From the NCBI RefSeq assembly GCF_022808675.1, contig NZ_JAKZKV010000003.1:1-64000 (forward strand): a stretch of DNA of 64,000 nt, read 5' to 3'. The notes beneath the pieces are model-generated. The model ran no database searches, was not told where the DNA came from, and saw nothing but the letters and a program-made list of their open reading frames with translations. Made by a program: the position numbers and the translations under genes. Shown piece by piece: positions 25,274-34,092 of this stretch. The stretch is from Parabacteroides sp. FAFU027. GTDB taxonomy: Bacteria > Bacteroidota > Bacteroidia > Bacteroidales > UBA7332. Within the stretch, counting starts at the first letter, position 1. Each line of letters opens with the position of its first letter.

Positions 25274-26611
25274 TTAAACCTCTTTGAAAATTTCCCCGAC
25301 TGTCGGATGCGGGAAAACGGTTCGTTGCCACTGTGAAAGGGTCAGGCCATGCTCAATGGCCATTCCCGCCAAAGCAATAATTTCAGAAGCCGGATTTCCG
25401 AAAATGTGAACACCCAGTATCTTTTCATTCTCACCAATAATGACCTTACATAGGCCATTAAACAGTTCGTTTTCAGTCACAAAACGTCCCGAAAAGGTCA
25501 TGGGCTGTTTTTTAACCGAATAGGTGATGTTTTTCTCTTTCAGGGATTCCTCAGTCTCACCCACTCCGGCTATTTCGGGGTTCGTATAAACTACAGCCGG
25601 AACCGACGGGTAATTCATTTTATCGGAAATGCCGAGTATATGATTGGCAGCAACCTCCGCTTCACGCACTGCTGTGTGGGCCAACAACGAGAAGCCGGTT
25701 ATATCGCCGCAAGCATAAATATTGGATTGCGAAGTTTGCATAACCTCATTTACAGCAATACCATTGCGGAAACGCTCCAATGTGAGGTTTTCCAGGCCAT
25801 AACCGGTTAATACAGGTCGTCGTCCAACACTGATCAGCACTTTCTCCGAAGGCATAACCGTTTGTTCACCTTGTTTTTCGAGGGTGATTTCCGATTGATT
25901 TATGGACGTTACTTTAGTGCCCAACAGAAATTTTACACCTTTGCGCGTATACTCTTCCCGGAGCAAAGCCGATACTTCACAATCCATACCAGGCAGAATT
26001 TCATCAAGCATTTCCACTACGGTCACTCTGGAGCCAAGGCTATTGTATAATGAGGCAAACTCCAATCCGATTACACCGCCACCCACAATGGTCAACGATT
26101 CCGGCACCTCTTTACTTTCCAATGCTTCACGACTTGTCCAGTAAACAGTTTCTGTCAATCCCGGAATAGTAGGAATTACAGTTTCACTGCCGGTACACAA
26201 AATCAGCTTTGAAACAGAATACGTTTCTTCTCCACATTTTATTGATATCTGGTCGTTGGCAGCAGATAATACCTTAGCTTCACCGTTGATCATCGTAACA
26301 TTATGAGCTGTAAGTTTTGCACGGATACCGGCAGTCAGCTTTTTGACGACTTTGGTTTTGCGTTGAAGTATTTTGGGAAGATCAAAGGAAGGTTCCGGGG
26401 AGGTGATACCATATTTGGCACTGTTCCTGATGGTATCGAGTATTTTAGCAGAGTAGAGCATGGTTTTAGTCGGGATACAACCCTCATTGAGACATACTCC
26501 ACCCAGGGCTCTTTTTTCGAAGAGGACTATCTTCAATCCGCCCTTTGCGAGACGTTCGGCTACTGTATAGCCGGCGGGGCCACCGCCTATAATCGCTACA
26601 TCAAATGCCAT
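25274..26611 (-). CDS. lpdA: Dihydrolipoyl dehydrogenase
   Basis: FAD disulfide reductase that reoxidises dihydrolipoamide with NAD+. The 445-residue protein has FAD motif IIGGGPAGYTVAERLAKGG, the redox pair in GGVCLNEGCIPTKTMLYSA (usual form GGTCLNVGCIPSK), the NAD motif VVGGGVIGLEFASLY, and the C-terminal dimer motif HIFGNPASEI with FPHPTVGEIFKEV containing the active-site His. No 2-oxoacid dehydrogenase or glycine cleavage gene is adjacent. A promoter (26637-26666) lies upstream, and it reads toward etfB after 64 bp, so it may lead the etf transcript. Confidence 0.93.
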   Translation of the reverse strand: MAFDVAIIGGGPAGYTVAERLAKGGLKIVLFEKRALGGVCLNEGCIPTKTMLYSAKILDTIRNSAKYGITSPEPSFDLPKILQRKTKVVKKLTAGIRAKLTAHNVTMINGEAKVLSAANDQISIKCGEETYSVSKLILCTGSETVIPTIPGLTETVYWTSREALESKEVPESLTIVGGGVIGLEFASLYNSLGSRVTVVEMLDEILPGMDCEVSALLREEYTRKGVKFLLGTKVTSINQSEITLEKQGEQTVMPSEKVLISVGRRPVLTGYGLENLTLERFRNGIAVNEVMQTSQSNIYACGDITGFSLLAHTAVREAEVAANHILGISDKMNYPSVPAVVYTNPEIAGVGETEESLKEKNITYSVKKQPMTFSGRFVTENELFNGLCKVIIGENEKILGVHIFGNPASEIIALAGMAIEHGLTLSQWQRTVFPHPTVGEIFKEV

Positions 26612-26636
26612 AGTGTGTTTTTCAAAGTTTCAGTCG

Positions 26637-26666
26637 CAAATTTATAGGAATAAATCAAAAGACAAA
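26637..26666 (-). promoter_or_regulatory. lpdA promoter
   Basis: Reverse-strand TTTG (26663-26666), an 18-bp spacer and TAAATTTG (26637-26644); the spacer is one base shorter than usual. Start near 26630, about 20 bp before the lpdA ATG. Confidence 0.55.
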
Positions 26667-27258
26667 GACCAAACGCCATTTTTTCGAGGCCTGTTTTTCA
26701 GCATTTTGATAAAAAGGACTTACTCGGGATATTGCCTTCGAGGGCACTATTTTTATACTTGTCTAAATAGTGTTATTTTAACACCGAAAACAGAGGCATT
26801 AGACAACCTTTCTCTCAACGCTTTTGTTATAGTATTGAATGTAACCCTTAGCCATTTTGCCTATGAAACAAAACCCATTTTTAATCGTGAATTAAAACTG
26901 AGTAATGCCCTTCACGAGCAATAGCTTGAGGGCGGTAACCTTTAAAAGTTTAACTAATTCTTTATTCTATAGAAGAAAGTAAAATCAAATCGGAATCTTG
27001 CAGACAATCAGGAAAATGATCGAAACATATACGGGGACTGATTTTGGCCAACAACAAAACTACAGGTTAAAGGTAATTTATTCATCTCAGCGGCAGAAAG
27101 CCGTTATGGTAAAATCAGTTCCACGATGATTTCGACAAGACGCAAGTTCATAACACCTGAGTTGTCTGTCAGAAATCAGAAAAAAGTCTGAATGAAAAAA
27201 ACAGATGTATTCGTGGTGAAAATTTATGGTAGTTCGTGTTAAGCTAGTTTGTAATTGG
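26667..27258. other. Gene-poor intergenic region
   Basis: About 590 bp with no convincing gene. It contains a short inverted repeat CACTATTT/AAATAGTG (about 26747-26774) and a 37-codon reading frame at 27016-27129 (MIETYTGTDFGQQQN...) that has no recognisable family, could be a decayed gene remnant, and is not called. Base composition is AT-rich. Confidence 0.5.
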
Positions 27259-27297
27259 ATGAAACCCAAGGCATCTACCATCAAGATACTCGCCCAG

Positions 27298-27330
27298 GCC
27301 GGTCAGGAAAACTGACCGGCTTTCTTATTT
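27298..27330 (+). terminator. Hairpin terminator or attenuator
   Basis: GCCGGTCAG (27298-27306) pairs with CTGACCGGC (27312-27320), then TTTCTTATTT. It lies 30-60 bp before the gene at 27363. A short frame, ATG 27259 to TGA 27315 (18 codons), ends inside the right arm, as in leader-peptide attenuators; this link is speculative. Confidence 0.7.
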
Positions 27331-27362
27331 GTTATAAGATAAACCTCAGTAAATCTTTCCGT

Positions 27363-27752
27363 ATGTTTAACCGAATCAAGATAATCCACTGGGCTCCCCG
27401 TATCATCTGCATATTGGCCATCCTTTTTATCAGCATCTTTGCGTTGGATGCCTTCAACCCGACATTCACGTTGTGGCAACAGCTCAGCGGGTTCTTTATC
27501 CATTTAATTCCCAGCTTCATTCTACTGGCCTTACTGATTCTATCCTGGAAGAAAGAACTTCTCGGAGGAATCTTATTTACCTTAATCGGTTGTATTCTAA
27601 GCCCGGTTATCTACCAGCACAATTTCAGCATGAATCATTCTGTACTGATGAGTCTGGGCATTATCCTGATTATTACGGTTCCGTTTGTAGTGGTCGGGGT
27701 ATTATTTATCATCAGCCACTTCCTCAAAAAAGATAATCCCGACCATTTATGA
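27363..27752 (+). CDS. Conserved four-helix membrane protein
   Basis: A 129-residue hydrophobic protein with four predicted membrane helices (about 12-32, 42-62, 68-84, 95-120). The start is MFNRIKIIHWAPRIICILAI at 27363; the longer open frame upstream runs through the terminator hairpin and is rejected. From memory the N-terminal IHWxPRIxCILAILFxSxFALDAF pattern recurs in unnamed Bacteroidota membrane proteins (DUF7670-like). Function unknown. Its stop overlaps the thpR start by 4 bp, so the two are co-translated. Confidence 0.75.
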   Translation: MFNRIKIIHWAPRIICILAILFISIFALDAFNPTFTLWQQLSGFFIHLIPSFILLALLILSWKKELLGGILFTLIGCILSPVIYQHNFSMNHSVLMSLGIILIITVPFVVVGVLFIISHFLKKDNPDHL

Positions 27753-28291
27753 GACTCTTTATCGGAATAGACCTTCCTCCAAAAATCAAGGTCAAGCTCA
27801 AACATTTCCAACACAAACTCAAAACGACCGGAACTAATGGTAGCTGGAAATCAAAGGAGACATTCCACATTACGTTGGAGTTTTTGGGCGAATTACCGGA
27901 AGATAGTGTTCCAATATTATCCGAAATCCTGAAGCAGGCTGCATCCGACAAGAACGAGTTCCGGTTGATGATTGAAGGGCTCAATGCTTTTCCCAATATA
28001 AAAAGAGCCCACACCTTATGGGCTGACGTAAAAGGAGATACAGACATATTAAATCAAATCAGAAATGAAATCCATTCGGCTCTGATAGAAAAGGGAATTC
28101 AGGTGCAATCTTCATCATTTGTACCGCACATCACCTTGCTTTCCCGCCCTAGACTTGCGGAACAACTTCCCCTTCTGAAGAAAAGTGCTGAGTTTTTCGT
28201 TCGCGAGATTATCTTATTCGAAAGCAAGGTTATTGATCACCGCAGAGAATATCCGGCCATTTACAAGGCCCGGTTGCAAGGCCAATTCTGA
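27749..28291 (+). CDS. thpR: RNA 2',3'-cyclic phosphodiesterase (LigT/2H family)
   Basis: Opens 2',3'-cyclic phosphate ends of RNA, and some members ligate tRNA halves in vitro. The 180-residue protein has the N-terminal MRLFIGIDLPP and both HxTx motifs that define the 2H superfamily: HITLEFLGEL (about residue 40) and HITLLSRPR (about 128). Length is normal. It overlaps the membrane gene upstream by 4 bp (ATGA type). A gene-poor stretch follows. Confidence 0.93.
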   Translation: MRLFIGIDLPPKIKVKLKHFQHKLKTTGTNGSWKSKETFHITLEFLGELPEDSVPILSEILKQAASDKNEFRLMIEGLNAFPNIKRAHTLWADVKGDTDILNQIRNEIHSALIEKGIQVQSSSFVPHITLLSRPRLAEQLPLLKKSAEFFVREIILFESKVIDHRREYPAIYKARLQGQF

Positions 28292-28575
28292 CAAGCTTAT
28301 AGTCTGAATTATTCGGATTGGGAAATAAGATTTCCTGGCGCCAGAGATAGGTCCCACCATGATTCACAATAAGTTTACTTTTGGTTCAGATAAAGTTTAC
28401 TTTGTGGTATAATAGTGATATCACAGTAGTTAGATAGAGATATAATAGTGATAAAACACTCTTTATAAGGAGTATCTTATCTATGTAATAACATTGTTAT
28501 TCAACCACAAAAATATCATCAATACATAAAGTCAACCAATGCTAAACCTATACACAACCCCGAACAGGGATTGAA
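28292..28575. other. AT-rich intergenic region with short direct repeats
   Basis: No gene seen. It contains TATAATAGTGATA twice (28408-28420 and 28441-28453) and AAGTTTACTTT twice (near 28369 and 28393). One segment, CCCCGAACAGGGATTGAAG at the right end, resembles the end of a CRISPR repeat but occurs once. Confidence 0.5.
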
Positions 28576-28628
28576 GTTGTATAGCTGATGAAGAACTTCT
28601 TCACGAAGTTCTTCATCAGCTATACAAC
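28576..28628. repeat. Perfect 24-bp inverted repeat upstream of nadB
   Basis: GTTGTATAGCTGATGAAGAA-CTTC (28576-28599) is exactly complementary to 28605-28628 across the 5-nt loop TTCAC. No T run follows, so it is not a standard terminator. It lies about 55 bp before a -7 box TAACTTTG (28685-28692) that would serve nadB. Confidence 0.85.
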
Positions 28629-28712
28629 GCTTGACTATAAATATAAATTAGAAGTTACTTTCGCCACCTAAGCCACATTATTCTTAACTTTGCATTCTCA
28701 AAAGGAAATTTC

Positions 28713-30293
28713 ATGGTAAAAAAATTCGACTTTTTGGTGATCGGCTCGGGATTAGCCGGTATGAGTTTTGCCCTCAAAGTAGCTCAAAAAGGAAAAGTAG
28801 CCATCGTCTGCAAAACTGAGCTGGAAGACGCCAACACCTACTATGCGCAAGGCGGAATTGCTTCCGTAACAAACGAACTGACCGATAATTTCACAAAGCA
28901 TATTGAAGACACCCTGATTTGCGGAGACGGACTCTGCAACAAACAGGTCGTGGAAATGGTGGTAAAAAACGCACCTGACCAGATTAAGGAACTGGTAGAT
29001 TGGGGCGTTAACTTCGACAAAAAGAAATCCGGTGAATTTGACCTGCACAAAGAGGGTGGACACTCTGAATTCCGGATCCTGCACCACAAGGATAATACGG
29101 GCGCCGAGATTCAGCAATCATTGATTGAAGAAATCAAGAAGCATCCGAACATCGAAATTTTCGAAAACCATTTTGCCATCGAGATAATCACCCAGCACCA
29201 CCTGGGGCAAAAGGTAACCCGTCAAACTTCAAATATTGAATGCTACGGAGCTTACGTATTGGACGAAGCAACCAACCATATTGATACAATACTGGCCAAA
29301 ATCACCCTGATGGCAACGGGCGGCGTCGGAAACATTTACCAAACGACAACCAATCCGGCAATTGCCACAGGCGATGGTATTGCCATGGTTTACCGGGCAA
29401 AGGGCACCGTCAGGGATATGGAATTTATCCAATTTCACCCGACAGCGCTTTACAACCCGAATGAACGCCCTTGTTTCCTGATTACGGAAGCCATGCGCGG
29501 TTATGGAGCCGTATTGCGCACCAAGGACGGGAAAGAGTTTATGCAAAAATACGATGAGCGCAAATCTCTTGCGCCCCGCGACATTGTAGCCCGTGCTATC
29601 GACAACGAAATGAAAAACCGGGGAGACGAATATGTCTATCTCGATGTCACCCATAAAAATGCGGAAGAGACCAAAGCGCACTTCCCCAACATTTACCAGA
29701 AATGCCTGAGTCTGGGCATTGATATTACCAAAGACTATATCCAGGTCGCACCGGCTGCCCACTTTCTTTGTGGTGGAATCGAAGTGGATATGAACGCCCG
29801 TTCATCCATCAACCGCCTTTACGCTGCCGGAGAATGTAGTTGTACCGGCCTCCACGGAGCCAACCGACTTGCATCCAATTCTCTTCTGGAGGCAATTGTT
29901 TATGCCGATGCGGCAGCAAAACATTCCTGCTCCATCATAGACTCCATCAGTTTCAATGAAAAAGTTCCGGCCTGGAATGATGAAGGTACGTCCCTGAATG
30001 AGGAGATGGTACTCATCACCCAGAGTGTAAAGGAGGTCAATCAGATTATGTCCACTTATGTGGGTATAGTGCGAAGCAATCTTCGTCTGAAACGCGCATT
30101 TGAGCGTCTTGAAATTCTCTATAAAGAGACCGAAAGCCTGTTCCAGCGCTCTGTGGTGTCAAAGCAAATCTGCGAATTGCGTAACAGTATATTCTGCGGA
30201 TACATCATCATCATGCACGCCATGGCGCGTAAAGAGAGCCGCGGACTCCATTATACCATCGACTATCCGAAAAAATGCAAAAACTCAAAATAA
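28713..30293 (+). CDS. nadB: L-aspartate oxidase
   Basis: FAD enzyme that oxidises L-aspartate to iminoaspartate, the first step of de novo NAD synthesis. The 526-residue protein has the FAD motif VIGSGLAGMSFALKVAQKG, YYAQGGIASV, the substrate-loop HKEGGHSEFRILHHKDNTG, MEFIQFHPTALYNP, and APAAHFLCGGIEVD, with GLHGANRLASNSLLEAIVYA near residue 380. Length is normal for NadB. No nadA or nadC is adjacent. The rarA gene starts 3 bp after the stop. Confidence 0.95.
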   Translation: MVKKFDFLVIGSGLAGMSFALKVAQKGKVAIVCKTELEDANTYYAQGGIASVTNELTDNFTKHIEDTLICGDGLCNKQVVEMVVKNAPDQIKELVDWGVNFDKKKSGEFDLHKEGGHSEFRILHHKDNTGAEIQQSLIEEIKKHPNIEIFENHFAIEIITQHHLGQKVTRQTSNIECYGAYVLDEATNHIDTILAKITLMATGGVGNIYQTTTNPAIATGDGIAMVYRAKGTVRDMEFIQFHPTALYNPNERPCFLITEAMRGYGAVLRTKDGKEFMQKYDERKSLAPRDIVARAIDNEMKNRGDEYVYLDVTHKNAEETKAHFPNIYQKCLSLGIDITKDYIQVAPAAHFLCGGIEVDMNARSSINRLYAAGECSCTGLHGANRLASNSLLEAIVYADAAAKHSCSIIDSISFNEKVPAWNDEGTSLNEEMVLITQSVKEVNQIMSTYVGIVRSNLRLKRAFERLEILYKETESLFQRSVVSKQICELRNSIFCGYIIIMHAMARKESRGLHYTIDYPKKCKNSK

Positions 30294-30296
30294 ACG

Positions 30297-31568
30297 ATGT
30301 CTTTACCTTTAGCCGAGCGACTTCGACCCAAAAACCTCGATGAATACATCGGGCAAAAACATCTGGTAGGCAAAAATGCCATTCTTCGCCGGATGATTGA
30401 TGCCGGAAATGTATCGTCGTTTATCCTCTGGGGCCCTCCCGGAGTGGGAAAAACTACGCTCGCCCGCATTATTTCCACACAACTCGATGTTCCTTTTTAT
30501 ACATTGAGTGCCATTAATGCAGGGGTGAAGGATGTTCGTGAAGTGATTGACAAAGCAAAGAGCCAACGCTTCTTCAATACCCGCAGCCCGATTCTTTTCA
30601 TAGATGAAATCCACCGTTTCAGCAAAGCGCAACAGGACTCGCTACTCGGCGCGGTGGAAAACGGCACGGTTACCCTAATCGGTGCAACCACCGAAAATCC
30701 CTCTTTCGAAGTCATTCGTCCATTGCTTTCCCGTGCACAGGTGTATGTGCTCAAATCGCTGGAAAAGAAAGACCTGCTCGAACTACTGGAAAGAGCCATC
30801 ACCACCGATATTGAGCTGAAAGAAAAAAATATCGTTCTGAAGGAGACTGACGCTCTGCTTCGTTTCTCCGGAGGTGACGCCCGTAAACTGCTCAATATTC
30901 TGGAACTGGTCATCAATGCCGAACACGGCGATGCCATCGAAATCACCGACCAGATAGTCACCGAACGCCTTCAGGAGAATCCGTCAGCGTATGATAAAGG
31001 CGGTGAAATGCATTACGATATCATTTCCGCATTCATCAAATCAATCCGCGGCAGTGACCCCGAAGCAGCAATATATTGGTTGGCTCGCATGGTAGCGGGT
31101 GGTGAAGATCCGAAATTTATTGCCCGACGCCTCGTCATTTCAGCAGCCGAAGATATTGGTCTGGCAAATCCAAACGCTTTGCTTTTGGCAAATGCGACAT
31201 TCGATGCATTGCAGAAAATCGGATGGCCGGAAGGTCGTATCATATTGGCAGAAACGACAATTTACCTGGCATCCAGTCCCAAGAGTAATTCGGCTTACTT
31301 ATCTATTGATGACGCTTTGGCAATGGTACGTGAAACCGGAGATTTACCGGTCCCGCTTCATTTGCGAAATGCTCCGACCCAACTGATGAAAGAGTTGGAT
31401 TACGGCAAAGAGTACAAATATTCTCACGATTTTGCCAATAACTTCGTGAAACAGGACTTTCTTCCCCGCGAATTGAAAGGTAAAACCATCTGGACTCCGC
31501 AAGCTAATCCGGCAGAAGCCAAGCTCAAAGAACACCTCAACCGCCTTTGGAAAGACCGCTTCCAGTAA
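30297..31568 (+). CDS. rarA: Replication-associated recombination ATPase RarA (MgsA)
   Basis: AAA+ ATPase related to clamp loaders that acts at stalled forks. The 423-residue protein has Walker A in LWGPPGVGKTTLA (about 42-54), Walker B ILFIDEIHRFSKAQQD, sensor IGATTENPSFEVI and arginine-finger RPLLSRAQVYVL. The C-terminal MgsA domain follows: YDIISAFIKSIRGSDPEAAIYWLARM (in pieces), PLHLRNAPTQLMK, and YSHDF near the end. It follows nadB by 3 bp, so they are likely co-transcribed, although their functions are unrelated. Confidence 0.95.
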   Translation: MSLPLAERLRPKNLDEYIGQKHLVGKNAILRRMIDAGNVSSFILWGPPGVGKTTLARIISTQLDVPFYTLSAINAGVKDVREVIDKAKSQRFFNTRSPILFIDEIHRFSKAQQDSLLGAVENGTVTLIGATTENPSFEVIRPLLSRAQVYVLKSLEKKDLLELLERAITTDIELKEKNIVLKETDALLRFSGGDARKLLNILELVINAEHGDAIEITDQIVTERLQENPSAYDKGGEMHYDIISAFIKSIRGSDPEAAIYWLARMVAGGEDPKFIARRLVISAAEDIGLANPNALLLANATFDALQKIGWPEGRIILAETTIYLASSPKSNSAYLSIDDALAMVRETGDLPVPLHLRNAPTQLMKELDYGKEYKYSHDFANNFVKQDFLPRELKGKTIWTPQANPAEAKLKEHLNRLWKDRFQ

Positions 31569-31755
31569 AAATTGTTGCGCAAAGTTTTAAACACTGTGCA
31601 ACAACAAGTATTCCCGATAAAGAATTCAATTTCAAATCAATATCCGAAAGCAATTTTGGAAGATTTTGCAATACAAAATGATTGTGGTACGCGAAAAATG
31701 TATTAATTTCGCCCCACATTTTTCCCTGTATCAGAATATACTAAAATAAATTCAG

Positions 31756-32823
31756 ATGAAAAAGCACAATTTTTTTGCAGGACCGTCTATTCTAAGCGAA
31801 TACACCATTAAAAACACAGCTGCTGCTGTATTGGATTTCGCAGGAACAGGATTGTCTATCTTGGAGATTTCTCACAGAGAGAAAGAGTTCATCGCAGTTG
31901 TGGACGAAGCTCGCGCGTTAGTAAAAGAACTTTTGAACGTACCTGCAGGGTACGACGTAGTTTTCTTAGGCGGTGGGGCAAGCTTGCAATTCTGCATGGT
32001 TCCTTTCAACTTTCTTGAGAAAAAAGCGGCTTACCTGCAAACAGGTACCTGGGCAACAAAAGCACTTAAAGAAGCTCAGCTTTTTGGTGAAGTTGACATC
32101 GTTGCTTCTTCAAAAGATGCAAACTACTCTTATATTCCAAAAGATTACGTTATTCCGGAAGACGCAGAATATTTCCACTTTTGCTCAAACAACACCATTT
32201 TCGGAACTCAAATGCGTTTCGATCCGGATGTAAAAACCCGTCTGATTGCAGATATGTCATCTGACATCTTCTCTCGTCCGATCGACATTTCTAAATACGA
32301 TTTGATTTACGCCGGTGCGCAGAAAAACCTGGCTCCTGCCGGTGTAACTATCGCTATCGTTCGCGAAGATGCTTTGGGACGCGTTACCCGTAAAATCCCT
32401 ACCATGTTGAACTACAAAACTCACATCGAAAACGAGTCAATGTTCAACACTCCTCCTGTACTTCCTATTTACGCAGCTCTTCAGACTTTGAAATGGTACA
32501 AACAATTGGGTGGTATCGAAGTTCTTGCTAAGATGAACGAAGAAAAAGCAATGATGCTTTACAACGAAATCGACCGCAACAAACTGTTCAAAGGTACTGC
32601 TGCAGTTGAAGACCGTTCTTACATGAACATCTGCTTCGTTATGAACGATGAGTACAAAGAACTTGAAGCTGAATTTGCAGCATTTGCAAAATCTAAAGGT
32701 ATGTTGGGTATCAAAGGACACCGTTCAGTAGGTGGTTTCCGCGCTTCAACTTACAATGCATTGCCGAAAGAAAGCGTTCAGGCATTGATTGACGTTATGC
32801 AGGAATTCGAAAAAGCTCATTAA
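31756..32823 (+). CDS. serC: Phosphoserine aminotransferase
   Basis: PLP enzyme of serine synthesis that converts 3-phosphohydroxypyruvate to phosphoserine. The 355-residue protein has [33 protein letters not shown], the Asp region [15 protein letters not shown] and the PLP Lys in [13 protein letters not shown]. The C-terminal phosphate-binding [14 protein letters not shown] is present. Codons are strongly biased to a small preferred set, like the downstream serA and unlike the flanking genes, which suggests high expression. It forms an operon with serA across a 65-90-bp gap with a hairpin. Confidence 0.96.
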   Translation: MKKHNFFAGPSILSEYTIKNTAAAVLDFAGTGLSILEISHREKEFIAVVDEARALVKELLNVPAGYDVVFLGGGASLQFCMVPFNFLEKKAAYLQTGTWATKALKEAQLFGEVDIVASSKDANYSYIPKDYVIPEDAEYFHFCSNNTIFGTQMRFDPDVKTRLIADMSSDIFSRPIDISKYDLIYAGAQKNLAPAGVTIAIVREDALGRVTRKIPTMLNYKTHIENESMFNTPPVLPIYAALQTLKWYKQLGGIEVLAKMNEEKAMMLYNEIDRNKLFKGTAAVEDRSYMNICFVMNDEYKELEAEFAAFAKSKGMLGIKGHRSVGGFRASTYNALPKESVQALIDVMQEFEKAH

Positions 32824-32841
32824 TTAATTTCACCATATGCG

Positions 32842-32887
32842 AAGACGCTAAGTCATAAAGTTGTTTCGGCTTTACACTTAGCGTCTT
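32842..32887 (+). repeat. Hairpin in the serC-serA gap
   Basis: AAGACGCTAAGT (32842-32853) pairs with ACTTAGCGTCTT (32876-32887). It may stabilise serC mRNA or reduce read-through to serA. The sequence resembles the 'GACGCTAAG' dispersed motif common in Bacteroidota intergenic DNA, from memory. Confidence 0.65.
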
Positions 32888-32912
32888 TGTGTTTTCAAAC
32901 CACAATAAGAAA

Positions 32913-33830
32913 ATGAAAGTATTAGTTGCAACAGACAAACCATTTGCAGCAGTCGCTGTAAACGGTATCCGCCAGGTGGTGGAAGCAGCCGGTTTCGAAT
33001 TGGCTTTGCTTGAAAAATATACTGAAAAAGCTCAACTGCTTGACGCAGTAAAAGATGCAAACGCAATCATCATCCGTAGCGATATTATTGATGCTGAGGT
33101 AGTGGAAGCTGCTAAAAACCTCAAAATCGTAGTTCGTGCAGGTGCAGGTTACGACAACATTGACCTGGCAGCATGTACTGCTAAAGGTATCGTAGCAATG
33201 AACACTCCGGGTCAGAATGCTAACGCAGTAGCTGAATTGGCACTGGGTATGATGGTATTCATGGCTCGTAACCAATACAACGGCACTTCAGGTACTGAGT
33301 TGATGGGCAAAAAACTGGGTATCCACGCTTACGGTAACGTAGGTCGCAACATCGCTCGCGTAGCAAAAGGTTTCGGCATGGAAGTTTGTGCTTTCGATGC
33401 ATACGTGAAACCAGAAGTTATGCAGGCAGAAGGCGTTACTCCAGTTGCTTCTGTTGAAGAATTGTACAGCTCTTGCCAGTACCTTTCTATCAATATCCCG
33501 GCTACTCCAGAAACTAAAAAATCAATCAACCACGCTTTGTTGACTAAAATGCCTAAAGGTGCAATGTTGGTAAATACTGCACGTAAAGAGGTGATCAACG
33601 AAGAGGAGTTGGTTAAAGTTATGGAAGAACGTCCTGACTTCAAATACGTTTCAGACATCGCTCCGGACAACAAAGCTGAATTGTTGGAAAAATTCGAAGG
33701 CCGTGTATTCTTCACTCCGAAGAAAATGGGTGCTCAGACCGCTGAAGCAAACATCAACGCAGGTATCGCTGCGGCGAAACAAATCGTTGGCTTCCTGAAA
33801 GATGGTGTTGACCGTTTCCGCGTAAACTAA
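32913..33830 (+). CDS. serA: D-3-phosphoglycerate dehydrogenase (short, ACT-less form)
   Basis: Oxidises 3-phosphoglycerate with NAD+, the first step of serine synthesis. Starting at MKVLVATDKP (32913) gives 305 residues, with no C-terminal ACT or intervening domain. Seen: VRAGAGYDNIDLAA, the NAD motif GIHAYGNVGRNIARV, and NTARKEVINEEEL with the catalytic Arg region. The catalytic His of the family (TPHxG) is Lys here (TPKKMGAQTAEA, about residue 270). I recall Entamoeba and Bacteroides enzymes of this kind being described as type IIIK. Without an ACT domain, no serine feedback is expected. Confidence 0.93.
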   Translation: MKVLVATDKPFAAVAVNGIRQVVEAAGFELALLEKYTEKAQLLDAVKDANAIIIRSDIIDAEVVEAAKNLKIVVRAGAGYDNIDLAACTAKGIVAMNTPGQNANAVAELALGMMVFMARNQYNGTSGTELMGKKLGIHAYGNVGRNIARVAKGFGMEVCAFDAYVKPEVMQAEGVTPVASVEELYSSCQYLSINIPATPETKKSINHALLTKMPKGAMLVNTARKEVINEEELVKVMEERPDFKYVSDIAPDNKAELLEKFEGRVFFTPKKMGAQTAEANINAGIAAAKQIVGFLKDGVDRFRVN

Positions 33831-33833
33831 TAA

Positions 33834-33864
33834 GACCTCTCCCAACCCTCCCCAAAGGGAAGGG
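33834..33864 (+). repeat. Dispersed CTCCCCAAAGGGAAGGG repeat, copy 1
   Basis: GACCTCTCCCAACCCTCCC followed by CAAAGGGAAGGG, directly after the serA stop. A reverse-oriented copy with only a few differences lies at 55787-55818, inside the 3' end of the M48 protease gene. Confidence 0.75.
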
Positions 33865-33876
33865 CTATAATACTGC

Positions 33877-33922
33877 AAAGCGCTGATTTCTCTATACAAA
33901 CGGGAAGTCAGCGCTTTTTCTT
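33877..33922 (+). terminator. serCA operon terminator
   Basis: AAAGCGCTGA (33877-33886) pairs with TCAGCGCTTT (33908-33917), followed by TTCTTT. A typical Rho-independent hairpin at the end of serA. Confidence 0.85.
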
Positions 33923-34092
33923 TAAATCTTCTCCTTAGTGAAACTTTGTGTCCTTTGTGCCTTAGTGGTACTATCCTCAAAACCATTAATTTGTATTTAT
34001 TACAATTTACACCGTGAACCATCCCCGCAAAACGCTTGTTTGATTGAAAGTTGAATCAGAACTTTAATCATAAATAAAAACGTAAGAATATT

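Noticed and set aside
27016-27129. 37-codon frame in the intergenic region
   Set aside because: No homologue is recognised, and a frame this short in AT-rich DNA is expected by chance.
26613-27284. Frames in the lpdA-27363 gap, including a 103-codon plus-strand one
   Set aside because: They overlap the lpdA promoter or lack start signals, composition and motifs.
28557-28576. CCCCGAACAGGGATTGAAG, similar to the end of a CRISPR repeat
   Set aside because: It occurs once, with no second repeat or spacer pattern nearby and no cas genes.
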